A stretch of 39,066 bases of DNA from Firmicutes bacterium CAG:646 (GTDB lineage: Bacteria; Bacillota; Clostridia; Lachnospirales; Lachnospiraceae), in contig HF995355.1 in assembly GCA_000432335.1 (NCBI GenBank), positions 1,668-40,733 of the forward strand, read 5' to 3'. Made by a program: the position numbers and the translations under genes. Below, piece after piece: positions 1-7,254 of the stretch; position 1 is the stretch's first letter, and every line of letters starts with the position of its first letter. The notes under the pieces were generated by a model. That model worked only from the letters and a program-made list of their open reading frames with translations. It had not been told where the DNA came from and did no database searches.

Positions 1-355
1 AAGGTAAAAGAATGTGAAGCAGTTCCAAAATCTAAGAAGCTTTTGAAGTTCGTATTAGACGATGGAAGTGCTGTAGAACGTGTGATTTTAAGCGGAATTC
101 ACGATTATTATGAGCCGGAAGAACTGGTTGGAAAGACATTGCTTGCAATCACAAACCTTCCACCACGTAAGATGATGGGAATTGATTCTTGTGGTATGAT
201 CATCTCCGCTACACACAAACCTTCCGCCACGTAAGATGATGGGAATTGATTCCTGTGGTATGATCATCTCCGCTACACATCTTGTAGAGGGAAGAGAAGG
301 ACTCAATGTTCTGATTCTGGATGATAAGATTCCGGCAGGAGCAAAATTGTACTAA
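1..355 (+). pseudogene. metG: 3' end of methionyl-tRNA synthetase C-terminal tRNA-binding domain, frameshifted by a duplication
   Basis: The frame is open from the window edge (KVKECEAVPKSKKLLKF...) and contains PPRKMMGIDSCGMIISA, typical of the OB-fold tRNA-binding domain (EMAPII/Arc1p-like) at the C-terminus of many bacterial methionyl-tRNA synthetases. That domain raises affinity for tRNA and is not catalytic. A 64-bp tandem duplication (151-278) shifts the frame, so the open frame ends early at 232-234 after ISATHKPSAT. The expected tail, HLVEGREGLNVLILDDKIPAGAKLY, is present in the +2 frame and stops at 353-355. Removing one repeat copy restores one continuous reading frame. As written, the product loses about 25 C-terminal residues, including the conserved IPAGAKLY end. 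The gene could instead be a free-standing tRNA-binding protein, because only the C-terminal part is visible. A cloning or assembly artefact is a real alternative to a natural mutation. Confidence 0.75.
151..278 (+). repeat. 64-bp tandem direct repeat inside metG-like gene
   Basis: Copy 1 is 151-214 and copy 2 is 215-278, directly abutting. They differ at two positions only: A162 versus G226 and T189 versus C253. Both are third-codon positions of the original frame (CCA/CCG Pro, TCT/TCC Ser), so both are synonymous. The unit is not a multiple of three and therefore breaks the gene. Confidence 0.95.
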
Positions 356-398
356 AAGAGTAAAAAAATTCGTAATTTGACAACAGAATTGATTGTTG

Positions 399-446
399 AG
401 GGCACTTTTTGAAAGGAAAAACTTTCAGAGAGTGCCCTTTTTTATT
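399..446 (+). terminator. Rho-independent terminator after metG fragment
   Basis: AGGGCACT (399-406) pairs with AGTGCCCT (431-438), with an inner TGAAAG/CTTTCA stem, and is followed by a T-rich run. It closes the upstream transcription unit and separates it from the two-component operon. Confidence 0.8.
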
Positions 447-480
447 CATTAGCAATATCTGTTGTGACCCTAGATTTTCA

Positions 481-509
481 TTGTAGTTATTATAGGGAAC
501 TGTTATAAT
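481..509 (+). promoter_or_regulatory. Promoter of the two-component operon
   Basis: TTGTAG at 481-486 and TATAAT at 504-509 are separated by 17 bp. The expected transcription start lies just upstream of the response-regulator ribosome binding site. Confidence 0.7.
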
Positions 510-539
510 AGGGACATGAATAAAGGGAGAAAAAGTAAA

Positions 540-1223
540 ATGAAACAAGTAATACTGATTGTAGAAGACGATAAAGAATTAAATGAATCCCTTTGTTATG
601 CTCTGGGAAAAGAAGGATACTTAACTATTCCTGCGTTTTCTTTGCATGAAGCAAAAATCAAATATGAAGAATTGAAAAGCAGACAAATTCCCCGGTTACT
701 CATACAGGATGTGAATCTGCCAGACGGAGAAGGGTTTACTTTTTGTAAATGGATCAAGAAGCAAGAAGATATCCCGGTCCTTTTTCTGACGGCACGAGAT
801 TTGGAAGAGGACGCTTTAAAAGGTTACGATGTAGGAGCAGAGGATTATATTACAAAGCCTTTCTCCATGAATATCCTTTTGCGAAAAATCTCTCTTGTCT
901 TAAATCGCAGTCAAATAGAGGAAAAGAAGCTTTATGACGATGGAAATCTTTATATTGACTGGGAAAGGGCTAGAATTCTGGTGGGAAAGGTAGAATGTGC
1001 GGTAACTCCAACAGAATTTCGTCTGTTAAAGATTCTTGCTGAAAATAAAGGGAAGCTTCTTACCTATGATATTTTGTTGGAACAGTTGTGGGATTGTGAC
1101 GGGCAGTTTGTGGACAAACATACTCTGGCAGTAAACATTAATCGTCTCCGTAAAAAAATAGAAGATGCGGAACACAAATACATTTCCAATGTATATGGGA
1201 TGGGATATCAATGGGTTGGATAA
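540..1223 (+). CDS. OmpR/PhoB-family response regulator
   Basis: Probable DNA-binding response regulator of 227 residues. The N-terminal receiver domain (about 1-115) has the acidic pair in LIVEDD (10-11), the phospho-acceptor Asp57 in LLIQDVNLPDG, Thr84 and Lys106 in TKPF. The C-terminal winged helix (about 130-226) shows TPTEFRLLKIL and the DNA-contacting stretch VNINRLRKKIE, ending in the usual GMGYQW. I place the start at 540 because an AAAGGGA ribosome binding site (522-528) precedes it; an in-frame ATG at 516 would include that site in the coding region. The kinase gene overlaps its end by 13 bp. From the context it probably activates the ABC transporter genes downstream. Confidence 0.93.
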   Translation: MKQVILIVEDDKELNESLCYALGKEGYLTIPAFSLHEAKIKYEELKSRQIPRLLIQDVNLPDGEGFTFCKWIKKQEDIPVLFLTARDLEEDALKGYDVGAEDYITKPFSMNILLRKISLVLNRSQIEEKKLYDDGNLYIDWERARILVGKVECAVTPTEFRLLKILAENKGKLLTYDILLEQLWDCDGQFVDKHTLAVNINRLRKKIEDAEHKYISNVYGMGYQWVG

Positions 1224-2077
1224 AACGAAAAGAAGCAGAGCATTTTGCAGATCAGGTAGAGGAAGCGCTGGATATTATCTTGTCAGGGGAGGAACTGAAA
1301 GAACCAGAGGAGGTCACCGAGGATACCCTTTGGGGGAAATGCGGTGAGAAATTCTGGCAGTTGTCCCAGAGTTGGAACGCAAAAGAAGCAGATGCGCTTC
1401 AGGAAAAGAAACAGATGAAGAGTCTTATTTCTGACATTTCTCATCAGACGAAGATTCCACTGGCTAATATAAAGCTTTACCAGGAATTTCTTCAGGAAGA
1501 GGAGCTTTCCCCAAAAGGTCGGGAATTTTTAATACGGATGGAAGAGCAGACGGAAAAACTGGACTTCTTACTCCTGAGTATGGTGAAGATGTCAAGACTG
1601 GAAAATGGTATCATTCACATTAAAAAGGAAAAAGGAAAGATACAGGAAACATTAACGGCTGCCGTAAGTCAGGTTGTACCTGTGGCTGTTAAAAAAGAAA
1701 TGACACTTCATGTTAATTGTGAGCCGGATTTGTTACTGAATCATGACCGGAAATGGACGGAAGAGGCAATTTTTAATGTCCTTGACAATGCTGTAAAGTA
1801 CACAGATCCCAAGGGAAGGATTGAGGTTCTGGTTGTTTCGCAGGAAATTTTTACAAAAATCAGCATACGGGATAATGGAAAGGGGATTCTTCCAGAGCGT
1901 CAGGCAGAAATTTTCACACGCTTTTATCGGGAACCAGAGGTTCATGACAGTCATGGCGTTGGAATCGGATTATATTTGACAAGGAAAATTTTAGAATTGC
2001 AGAATGGTTATATAGAGGTACGTTCAGATGTTGGAAAGGGATCGGAATTTTGTCTGTATCTTCCAAATGAAGGATAA
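1211..2077 (+). CDS. Sensor histidine kinase without transmembrane segments
   Basis: Histidine kinase of 288 residues, translationally coupled to the regulator. Motifs in order: H-box SDISHQTKIPLANIKLY with His78, N-box FNVLDNAVKYTD (Asn189, Asn193), G1 DNGKGI (221-226), and G2 GVGIGLYLTRKI (249-260). This gives a HisKA dimerisation domain plus an HATPase_c domain. The first 65 residues are charged and contain no hydrophobic span long enough to cross the membrane, and there is no signal peptide, so it is predicted to be cytoplasmic. Related peptide-sensing kinases (BceS type) have two short membrane helices and sense through their transporter. This one must detect its signal inside the cell or through a membrane partner, most obviously the adjacent permease. 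The cognate phosphoacceptor is presumably Asp57 of the upstream regulator. Confidence 0.9.
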   Translation: MGWIKRKEAEHFADQVEEALDIILSGEELKEPEEVTEDTLWGKCGEKFWQLSQSWNAKEADALQEKKQMKSLISDISHQTKIPLANIKLYQEFLQEEELSPKGREFLIRMEEQTEKLDFLLLSMVKMSRLENGIIHIKKEKGKIQETLTAAVSQVVPVAVKKEMTLHVNCEPDLLLNHDRKWTEEAIFNVLDNAVKYTDPKGRIEVLVVSQEIFTKISIRDNGKGILPERQAEIFTRFYREPEVHDSHGVGIGLYLTRKILELQNGYIEVRSDVGKGSEFCLYLPNEG

Positions 2078-2089
2078 AGGATACGTACT

Positions 2090-2152
2090 AAAAATCACAG
2101 TTTTGTGACAATGTTAGATTGTGACAGGATTGTGATTTTTTCTTGTTATGAT
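2090..2152 (+). promoter_or_regulatory. Putative response-regulator operator and promoter ahead of ABC genes
   Basis: TTGTGACA occurs at 2103-2110 and 2119-2126, with a third partial copy, TTGTGATT, at 2130-2137. The last two are 11 bp apart, one helical turn, as is common for direct-repeat sites of OmpR/PhoB-type regulators. A -10-like TATGAT at 2147-2152 lacks a good -35, which fits activator dependence. The region is also bounded by a 10-bp inverted repeat (2090-2099 / 2131-2140) followed by Ts, so it could act as a weak terminator after the kinase gene. The two readings are not exclusive. Confidence 0.5.
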
Positions 2153-2205
2153 ATCAGTAAATCAAAAGAAAACAGATGATTAAGTATAAAGAAAAGGAGA
2201 AACTT

Positions 2206-2904
2206 ATGGAACCTTGGATAGTAGAAACAAAAAACCTGAAAAAATATTATCAATTGGGAAACAATACGGTAAAGGCATTAGACGGTGTGGATTTTAAAGT
2301 GAAACCACAGGAATTTGTGGCGATTATAGGAAAATCTGGAAGCGGAAAAAGTACGCTGATGCATATGATCGGTGGATTGGATGTGCCAACCGGGGGAGAA
2401 GTAATCGTTGCAGGTAAAAATCTGGCAGATCTTACTAGGGAACAGCTTGCCGTATTTCGAAGAAGACGGGTAGGATTTGTTTTCCAAAGCTATAACCTTG
2501 TGCCTGATATGAATGTATACGAAAATATTGTTTTGCCTATAGAACTGGATGGTAAACGAATCGATAAGAAATTTGTGGACGGAATCCTGAACCTGCTTCA
2601 ACTGTCGGATAAGAAAGAATCGTTGCCTGCAACTCTTTCGGGAGGACAGCAGCAGCGTGTGGCAATTGCCCGGGCGATTGCGGCAAAGCCCCAGATCCTT
2701 CTCTGTGATGAGCCTACAGGAAATCTGGATACCGCCACCAGTCATGACGTTATGGGACTTTTGAAAATTGTAGCGAAACAGTTCCGCCAGACGATTGTAT
2801 TAATTACTCATGACAATGATATTGCTCAGATGGCGGACCGCATTGTACGGATTGAGGATGGAAAAATTGTGAAGGGAAGTGAGTCCTATGCTGAAGAACA
2901 ATAA
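2206..2904 (+). CDS. ABC transporter ATP-binding protein (MacB/LolD type)
   Basis: ATPase of 232 residues that powers the adjacent FtsX-type permease. It has Walker A GKSGSGKST (42-50), Q-loop Gln94 in FQSYNL, signature LSGGQQQR (144-151), Walker B ILLCDEP (Asp168, Glu169), D-loop GNLD, and switch His202 in THD. The spacing and the LSGGQQQR/DEPTGNLD combination are those of the MacB/LolD/FtsE group, which drives conformational work on lipoproteins, peptides or cell-wall factors rather than solute uptake. The start at 2206 has AAGGAG seven bases upstream; an upstream in-frame ATG at 2176 lacks one. The permease gene overlaps its last 17 bp. Confidence 0.93.
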   Translation: MEPWIVETKNLKKYYQLGNNTVKALDGVDFKVKPQEFVAIIGKSGSGKSTLMHMIGGLDVPTGGEVIVAGKNLADLTREQLAVFRRRRVGFVFQSYNLVPDMNVYENIVLPIELDGKRIDKKFVDGILNLLQLSDKKESLPATLSGGQQQRVAIARAIAAKPQILLCDEPTGNLDTATSHDVMGLLKIVAKQFRQTIVLITHDNDIAQMADRIVRIEDGKIVKGSESYAEEQ

Positions 2905-5416
2905 TCAGACGGTGATACGTCGCATGGCAAAAATCAATCTGAAAAGCAATTTTCGACGTAGTCTTACCATGACGGTTGCCGTGATACTATCTTCATTTCT
3001 TTTATTCAGCGTATTTACAGTAGGACTTACCTATTTAAAAATGAACGAACTCCAAAACATTCGTTTAAATGGCGCTGATTTTGACGCAATTCTGTATGGG
3101 GTGACGGAGGAGCAGAAAACAATTCTGGAAAGTGACGAGAATGTAAAACAATTTGGAATTCTGACTATTGCCGGATCTGTCAAAGAAACTGAGATGGACA
3201 AAACACCGGGGATAGGACTGTTATATGCAGATGAGGTATTATGGAATGATATGATGTCACCTACAAGAACATTTTTTCATGGAAAATATCCAATTGCAGA
3301 AAATGAAATCATGGTCACAGAAGAAGCCTTAAAAAAAGGTGGATTTGAAAATAAAAAAGTCGGAGATGAAATCACTTTTGTATATGAGATCAAAGAAAAG
3401 CGCCAGGAAAAAAACTTCCGAATCAGTGGAATCTGGGGTGGATTTGGTATTGTTGATAACTTTTTTGTATCAAAAGCATTCTGCGAACAGGAAGGAATTG
3501 AGGAACTGTATAACAGCCGGTGTGATATTTCTTTTGAAAGAAGATGGATGTCAGATAAAGAACAGCAGAAATTTATTGATAAAATGAACCTGGGGAAATC
3601 TCAACGACTATTCTATGTCTATGAATTTGGCAATGCTGCAGAGATTTTCTGGGGAATTGCAGGAATCGTGGCAGTTACCTGTTTTAGCGCTTATCTGCTG
3701 ATCTACAACATCATGTATCTGTCGGTGGCAGGAAATATCCGTTATTATGGATTGCTGCAAACTATTGGGATGACAGAAAAACAGATTCGGAGTCTGATAA
3801 AAAAACAGATGCTTATGATTGGAGGAATTGGAACCAGCCTGGGTCTTTTTCTTGGATTTTTTGTTTCTTTTTCTCTGATTCCAGTAGTGATAGAGTCCTT
3901 GGGAATAAAGCAGGGGCAGACAGGCAAAGTTCAGGTAGCCTTTCACCCGGTTATCTTTTTCATGACGGTATTGCTGACGGGGATATCCGTTTGGTATGCA
4001 GCTAGAAAACCAATGCGGCTTGCCGAATCCAGTTCACCTATAGAAGCTTTGGGATATCGCCCGGTTTCGGGAATCAAAAAAGGACATAAGACGAAAAAAG
4101 GCAACCTGATACGCCGGATGGCAGTAGAGCAACTGATCAGAAATAAAAAGAAAACAGTAGTTACCATGCTTTCCCTGACTGCCAGTCTTTCGGTATTTGT
4201 CTGCTTAGTAATATTGCTTCATACCCAGTCCGCCCGGGAATATATCTATAACTACAGAGAACTTGATATGGTGGTTGCCAATGACACCATTCAAAATATA
4301 CTTGCAGAACAGGATGAGGAAGGAAAATCCCGGCTTCAAGGGGTAAAACAGATTTTAAATCAGGAAATTCTGGATAAAATTAAAGAGACAGAAGGTGTTG
4401 CGGCTGTCTTTCCAGTAAGTTGTGTTTCTATAGTAATTCCGTGGGAACCGGAAGTGTCTGATATATGGATGCGAGAATTTTATGCGACCTGGATGGATAT
4501 TCCTTATGAAGATGACCTCGAAGAATATAAGAATCATCCTGAAAACTTTGCATCTACTTTAATAGGAATTACAGAAGAAGATTTCTATGCGTTGAATCAG
4601 GAACTGGAACATCCTATAGATGAAACTGCTTTTTTAAAAGGCGAAACCTGCATTTTATACCGGAATGGCTTATTTGATCTAGATGAAAAGAAGATGATTG
4701 GGAAAAATATCTTTTGCGGAGAATATGAAAATCCGGAACATATCCGTTCTTTTGAGATTGCGGCTCTGACAGATATTAACGATTATACGGCCCTTCAGGG
4801 GTTTCCACCAACGATGATCGTTATTGATCAGGCAGTTTCAGATTTTGCAAAAGAACCGATTATATTTAAAGCAGGGATTCAGTATGAAGAGGAATTCGAT
4901 GAAAGAACGGAAACTGCAGTAGAGAATATTCTTAGGGAAAGTCCTGATGCGTCAGATTTTTCCTGGGACTCTAAAATACAGCTGGCAGAAACCGTAGAAA
5001 AAGCTCAAGGACACATGATTGAAATTGGGTTTGGAATTGTTTTGATTCTGGCGGTGATCGGTATAATGAATTATATTAATACTTCGGTTGGAAATGTCCA
5101 AAGTCGTCGAAAAGAGATTTCCATTATGGAAAGTATTGGAATGTCAGAACGACAGGTTAAAAAAATGTTTATATGGGAAGGGATATTCTATACAGGAGGC
5201 GTTATACTATTGACCTTGACTGTAGGACTAGGTATTACATATGCCATTTATCAGTCGGTGAATTATATGGGTACATCCTTCTGGTTTCCGGTAATACCAT
5301 TTCTTATTGCTTGCGTTTTACTTCTAACTATATGTATTGTGGTTCCGCTGGCTGCGTATAGAAAGCTGGAAAAGAGTGGAAGTTTGGTGGAACGTATTCG
5401 CACAGAGACTGAGTAA
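2888..5416 (+). CDS. FtsX-like ABC permease, two FtsX domains
   Basis: Membrane protein of 842 residues. The visible pattern is one N-terminal helix (about 26-49), a roughly 200-residue extracytoplasmic domain, three helices around residues 255-370 (including IAGIVAVTCFSAYLLIYNIM and GIGTSLGLFLGFFVSF), a helix after RNKKKTVVTML, a second large extracytoplasmic domain of about 270 residues, and three C-terminal helices (GIVLILAVIGIMNYINTS, GGVILLTLTVGLGITYAIY, PFLIACVLLLTICIVVPLAAY). The total is about eight helices in two FtsX units, larger than MacB and unlike the ten-helix BceB. With the ATPase and two-component system upstream it fits a peptide-resistance or envelope-stress exporter. The substrate cannot be read from the sequence. 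ATG 2888 is preferred over GTG 2879 because of the ribosome binding site at about 2872-2877. Confidence 0.88.
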   Translation: MLKNNNQTVIRRMAKINLKSNFRRSLTMTVAVILSSFLLFSVFTVGLTYLKMNELQNIRLNGADFDAILYGVTEEQKTILESDENVKQFGILTIAGSVKETEMDKTPGIGLLYADEVLWNDMMSPTRTFFHGKYPIAENEIMVTEEALKKGGFENKKVGDEITFVYEIKEKRQEKNFRISGIWGGFGIVDNFFVSKAFCEQEGIEELYNSRCDISFERRWMSDKEQQKFIDKMNLGKSQRLFYVYEFGNAAEIFWGIAGIVAVTCFSAYLLIYNIMYLSVAGNIRYYGLLQTIGMTEKQIRSLIKKQMLMIGGIGTSLGLFLGFFVSFSLIPVVIESLGIKQGQTGKVQVAFHPVIFFMTVLLTGISVWYAARKPMRLAESSSPIEALGYRPVSGIKKGHKTKKGNLIRRMAVEQLIRNKKKTVVTMLSLTASLSVFVCLVILLHTQSAREYIYNYRELDMVVANDTIQNILAEQDEEGKSRLQGVKQILNQEILDKIKETEGVAAVFPVSCVSIVIPWEPEVSDIWMREFYATWMDIPYEDDLEEYKNHPENFASTLIGITEEDFYALNQELEHPIDETAFLKGETCILYRNGLFDLDEKKMIGKNIFCGEYENPEHIRSFEIAALTDINDYTALQGFPPTMIVIDQAVSDFAKEPIIFKAGIQYEEEFDERTETAVENILRESPDASDFSWDSKIQLAETVEKAQGHMIEIGFGIVLILAVIGIMNYINTSVGNVQSRRKEISIMESIGMSERQVKKMFIWEGIFYTGGVILLTLTVGLGITYAIYQSVNYMGTSFWFPVIPFLIACVLLLTICIVVPLAAYRKLEKSGSLVERIRTETE

Positions 5417-5577
5417 GAGAAAATGCAAAGATGTGATGATTTAACAATATTCAGAAAAATGGCATTTACCTGTTGAGCAGATCATCCGGTTGTTTAAAGA
5501 AGACGATGTTACAGGAGATTTCACCAGAAAATATATACAAATCCAGAGAATTAAAATGTGCACTTTTGTCTTAAAAA
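5417..5577. other. Gap with decayed coding remnant
   Basis: No intact gene is visible. One plus-strand frame reads KWHLPVEQIIRLFKEDDVTGDF and continues without an obvious start or a recognisable family, suggesting a degraded gene piece. No convincing terminator is visible after the permease gene. Confidence 0.35.
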
Positions 5578-5704
5578 TTACTGATTCATATTATAAAACT
5601 GTTCCGGTGCATCCACCTCGTTGGTCTTTGCATAGTGAATTGTTAAATTTCTTGTAACAGTTCTTCCTTTTGCCGATGACAAGGTTAAACTGTTATATTT
5701 ACTG
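5578..5704 (-). pseudogene. C-terminal remnant of an unrecognised protein
   Basis: About 42 residues on the minus strand read KYNSLTLSSAKGRTVTRNL and end in VDAPEQFYNMNQ before a TAA (5578-5580). The composition is protein-like, unlike the low-complexity extension further upstream in the same frame, and there is no ribosome binding site or start codon near its beginning. It looks like the tail of a gene cut by a rearrangement. The family was not recognised. Confidence 0.4.
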
Positions 5705-5820
5705 ATTGATAAGAAAGAAAAACACACGTTGCAAATTATATTTTTATTGTATCGGTTATGTGGAATTGCTATAATGTGGCTATGGAAAAGTGCCAAATTA
5801 GGCTTTGAGGAGATGAGAAT

Positions 5821-6009
5821 ATGTATATCTGCGATGATACTATATGTGATCCTTGTTGTGATTTTTGTTGGTATTGCATTCATGGAGAATATGGTGAACC
5901 TATACAGTGTGCTAAAATGAAGTTTGATTTTGGGGATGGCATGGGGTATTGTGATGAGTTTAAATGTAGATTACATGAGGCACAACCACTTGATAACAGA
6001 ACAATCTAA
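5821..6009 (+). CDS. Cysteine-rich mini-protein (62 aa)
   Basis: Small protein starting MYICDDTICDPCCDFCWYC, with nine cysteines at 4, 9, 12, 13, 16, 19, 30, 44 and 49 and several acidic residues. GAGGAG at 5807-5812 lies eight bases before the ATG, which argues that it is a real gene. There is no signal peptide or membrane helix, so it is predicted to be cytoplasmic. Closely spaced CxxC and CxxCC groups suggest metal binding (zinc or iron-sulfur), but no family was recognised. It sits between gene remnants and just upstream of the Fic-like pseudogene, so it may itself be cargo of a decayed mobile region. Confidence 0.6.
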   Translation: MYICDDTICDPCCDFCWYCIHGEYGEPIQCAKMKFDFGDGMGYCDEFKCRLHEAQPLDNRTI

Positions 6010-6028
6010 ATGAAGCGAAGTAGTAGAT

Positions 6029-6467
6029 ATGGAAAAAGACCCGTTTAAGGAGTATTTGAGGGAATCTGAACCGGATAAATATTTGCTTGATATCGCCATT
6101 CAGAATATTGAAGGCGAAATCACGATGAAGGAAGCGCAGAGCCTTATTGACAGCTACTATGAGGAAAGACCGGAGCATTTGTCCGATGATGAGCGTACGG
6201 AAGAAGCTGATAAGGTTTCTTCCCGTATTGCGTAAATTCTTTCTGAAACAGCGTTCTCATTTTCGACCAATGAGTATATCTCTATCCACCGCAAACTCTT
6301 TCAGGGTATTTATAAACACGCCGGAAAGATTAGAGATTACAACATCACAAAGAAAGAACGGGTGCTTGATGGGGTGGCTGTTATGTATGGCAGTGCTTCG
6401 GAACTGAGAGCCACACCTGAATATGATTTTTTGAAGGAAAAGGATTTTAGTTATAAAGGGTTTTCGT
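6029..6467 (+). pseudogene. Fic-family AMPylase, N-terminal remnant without catalytic motif
   Basis: MEKDPFKEYLRESEPDK, IQNIEGEI and the block NEYISIHRKLFQGIYKHAGKIRDYNI, followed by YGSASELRAT, match the N-terminal region of Fic proteins that carry their own antitoxin-like (VbhA-type) segment. An in-frame TAA (6233-6235) interrupts it where a Glu is expected (A-stop-ILSE). Relative to the family as I remember it, a segment after EPDK is missing. The sequence leaves Fic before the catalytic HxFxxGNGR motif, so no AMP transfer is possible. The reading frame otherwise runs straight into the DUF1016 remnant. It is not expected to make a working protein. Confidence 0.75.
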
Positions 6468-7033
6468 TTCCAGAGATTGTTGCCTCATTGAGGCAACAAT
6501 CTGGAGGAATGCTTTCGTGGACTCATTATCGTATTTTGATTTAGGTAAAAGATAAAGCAGCTCGTGACTGGTATGCGAAAGAAGCAGCAGAACAGTATCA
6601 GAACGATAAGTTGGAGGTTATCAAAAATCCGGTAGTTGCAGAATTCTTAGGATTTTCTCAGAATACAGATTTTACAGAGAGTGATCTTGAGAAAAGTATT
6701 CTTTCCAATTTACAGAAATTTTTGATGGAACTTGGAGAGGGATATGCTTTTGTGGCAAGGCAGCAGCATATCCATACGGAGAAGCAGGACTATTATATCG
6801 ACCTTGTATTTTACAATTACATACTGAAATGCTTTGTCCTCATCGACTTGAAAACAGAGAAAATAACACATCAAGATGTAGGGCAGATGGATATGTATAT
6901 CCGTATGTATGATGAACTGAAACGCAGTGAGGGCGATAACCCGACAAAAGAAGAACTGAAAGCGGAGATTGAAACTCAAAAGGCAATGTTTTATCTTCAA
7001 CAGCAGGATAAAGAAGATAAGGAAACAGAATAG
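6468..7033 (+). pseudogene. DUF1016 / PDDEXK nuclease (YhcG-like) remnant
   Basis: It begins with FPEIVASLRQQSGGMLSWTH, continues through an in-frame TAG (6542-6544) where a Gln is expected, then KDKAARDWYAKEAAEQ, and after a gap NPVVAEFLGF, TDFTESDLEKSILSNL, YYIDLVFYNY and VLIDLKTEKITHQDVGQMD. This is the C-terminal PDDEXK nuclease domain of the YhcG/DUF1016 family, with the Asp of YIDLVF and the DLK lysine still visible. Segments expected after AAEQ and after DNPT are missing, yet the frame is kept. Translation could restart internally and yield at most a roughly 140-residue fragment. The family is often found near restriction and defence loci, so this may be the scar of a lost defence island. 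Confidence 0.75.
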
Positions 7034-7060
7034 AATTTGTGCAGACCGTCTGCACAAATT
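7034..7060. repeat. Perfect 13-bp palindrome after the nuclease remnant
   Basis: The 13-bp arm AATTTGTGCAGAC (7034-7046) and its reverse complement GTCTGCACAAATT (7048-7060) flank a single C. It starts directly after the remnant's stop codon. It lacks a clean T-tract, so it may be a cruciform or an element end rather than a standard terminator. Confidence 0.7.
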
Positions 7061-7084
7061 TCAATTACAATTTTGGAAGATACT

Positions 7085-7119
7085 GAGGTGTCAGCAAATT
7101 GCGACATCTCTTTTTCTTT
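7085..7119 (+). terminator. Rho-independent terminator
   Basis: GAGGTGTC (7085-7092) pairs with GACATCTC (7103-7110), with one G-U pair, followed by TTTTTCTTT. Confidence 0.75.
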
Positions 7120-7191
7120 GCGGAAAACCCACTTAAATCTATTGTGATCGAGTAGAAGTTGTTTTCATAAGCGCCATTTGTTAAATCTTAG

Positions 7192-7220
7192 TAGACTGGT
7201 CAAGAGCGATAAGTTATAAT
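7192..7220 (+). promoter_or_regulatory. Probable promoter of the four-gene membrane cluster
   Basis: A perfect TATAAT (7215-7220) stands 17 bp after a weak -35 (TAGACT, 7192-7197). The first gene starts 34 bp downstream with a strong AGGAGG. Confidence 0.5.
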
Positions 7221-7254
7221 AGTTGCAATACAGAGTTAAGCAGGAGGAAATGCG

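Noticed and set aside
2090..2140. Calling the kinase-ABC spacer a definite terminator
   Set aside because: The 10-bp outer stem is AT-rich with a large loop, and the phased TTGTGA repeats give a better regulatory explanation.
5705..5883. Extending the minus-strand remnant up to an ATG at 5883
   Set aside because: The added part is low-complexity, overlaps the better-supported Cys-rich gene and has no ribosome binding site.
6029..7033. Recoding of the in-frame TAA and TAG codons as sense
   Set aside because: Both stop types occur, conserved segments including the Fic catalytic region are missing, and no recoding element is visible, so decay is the simpler explanation.
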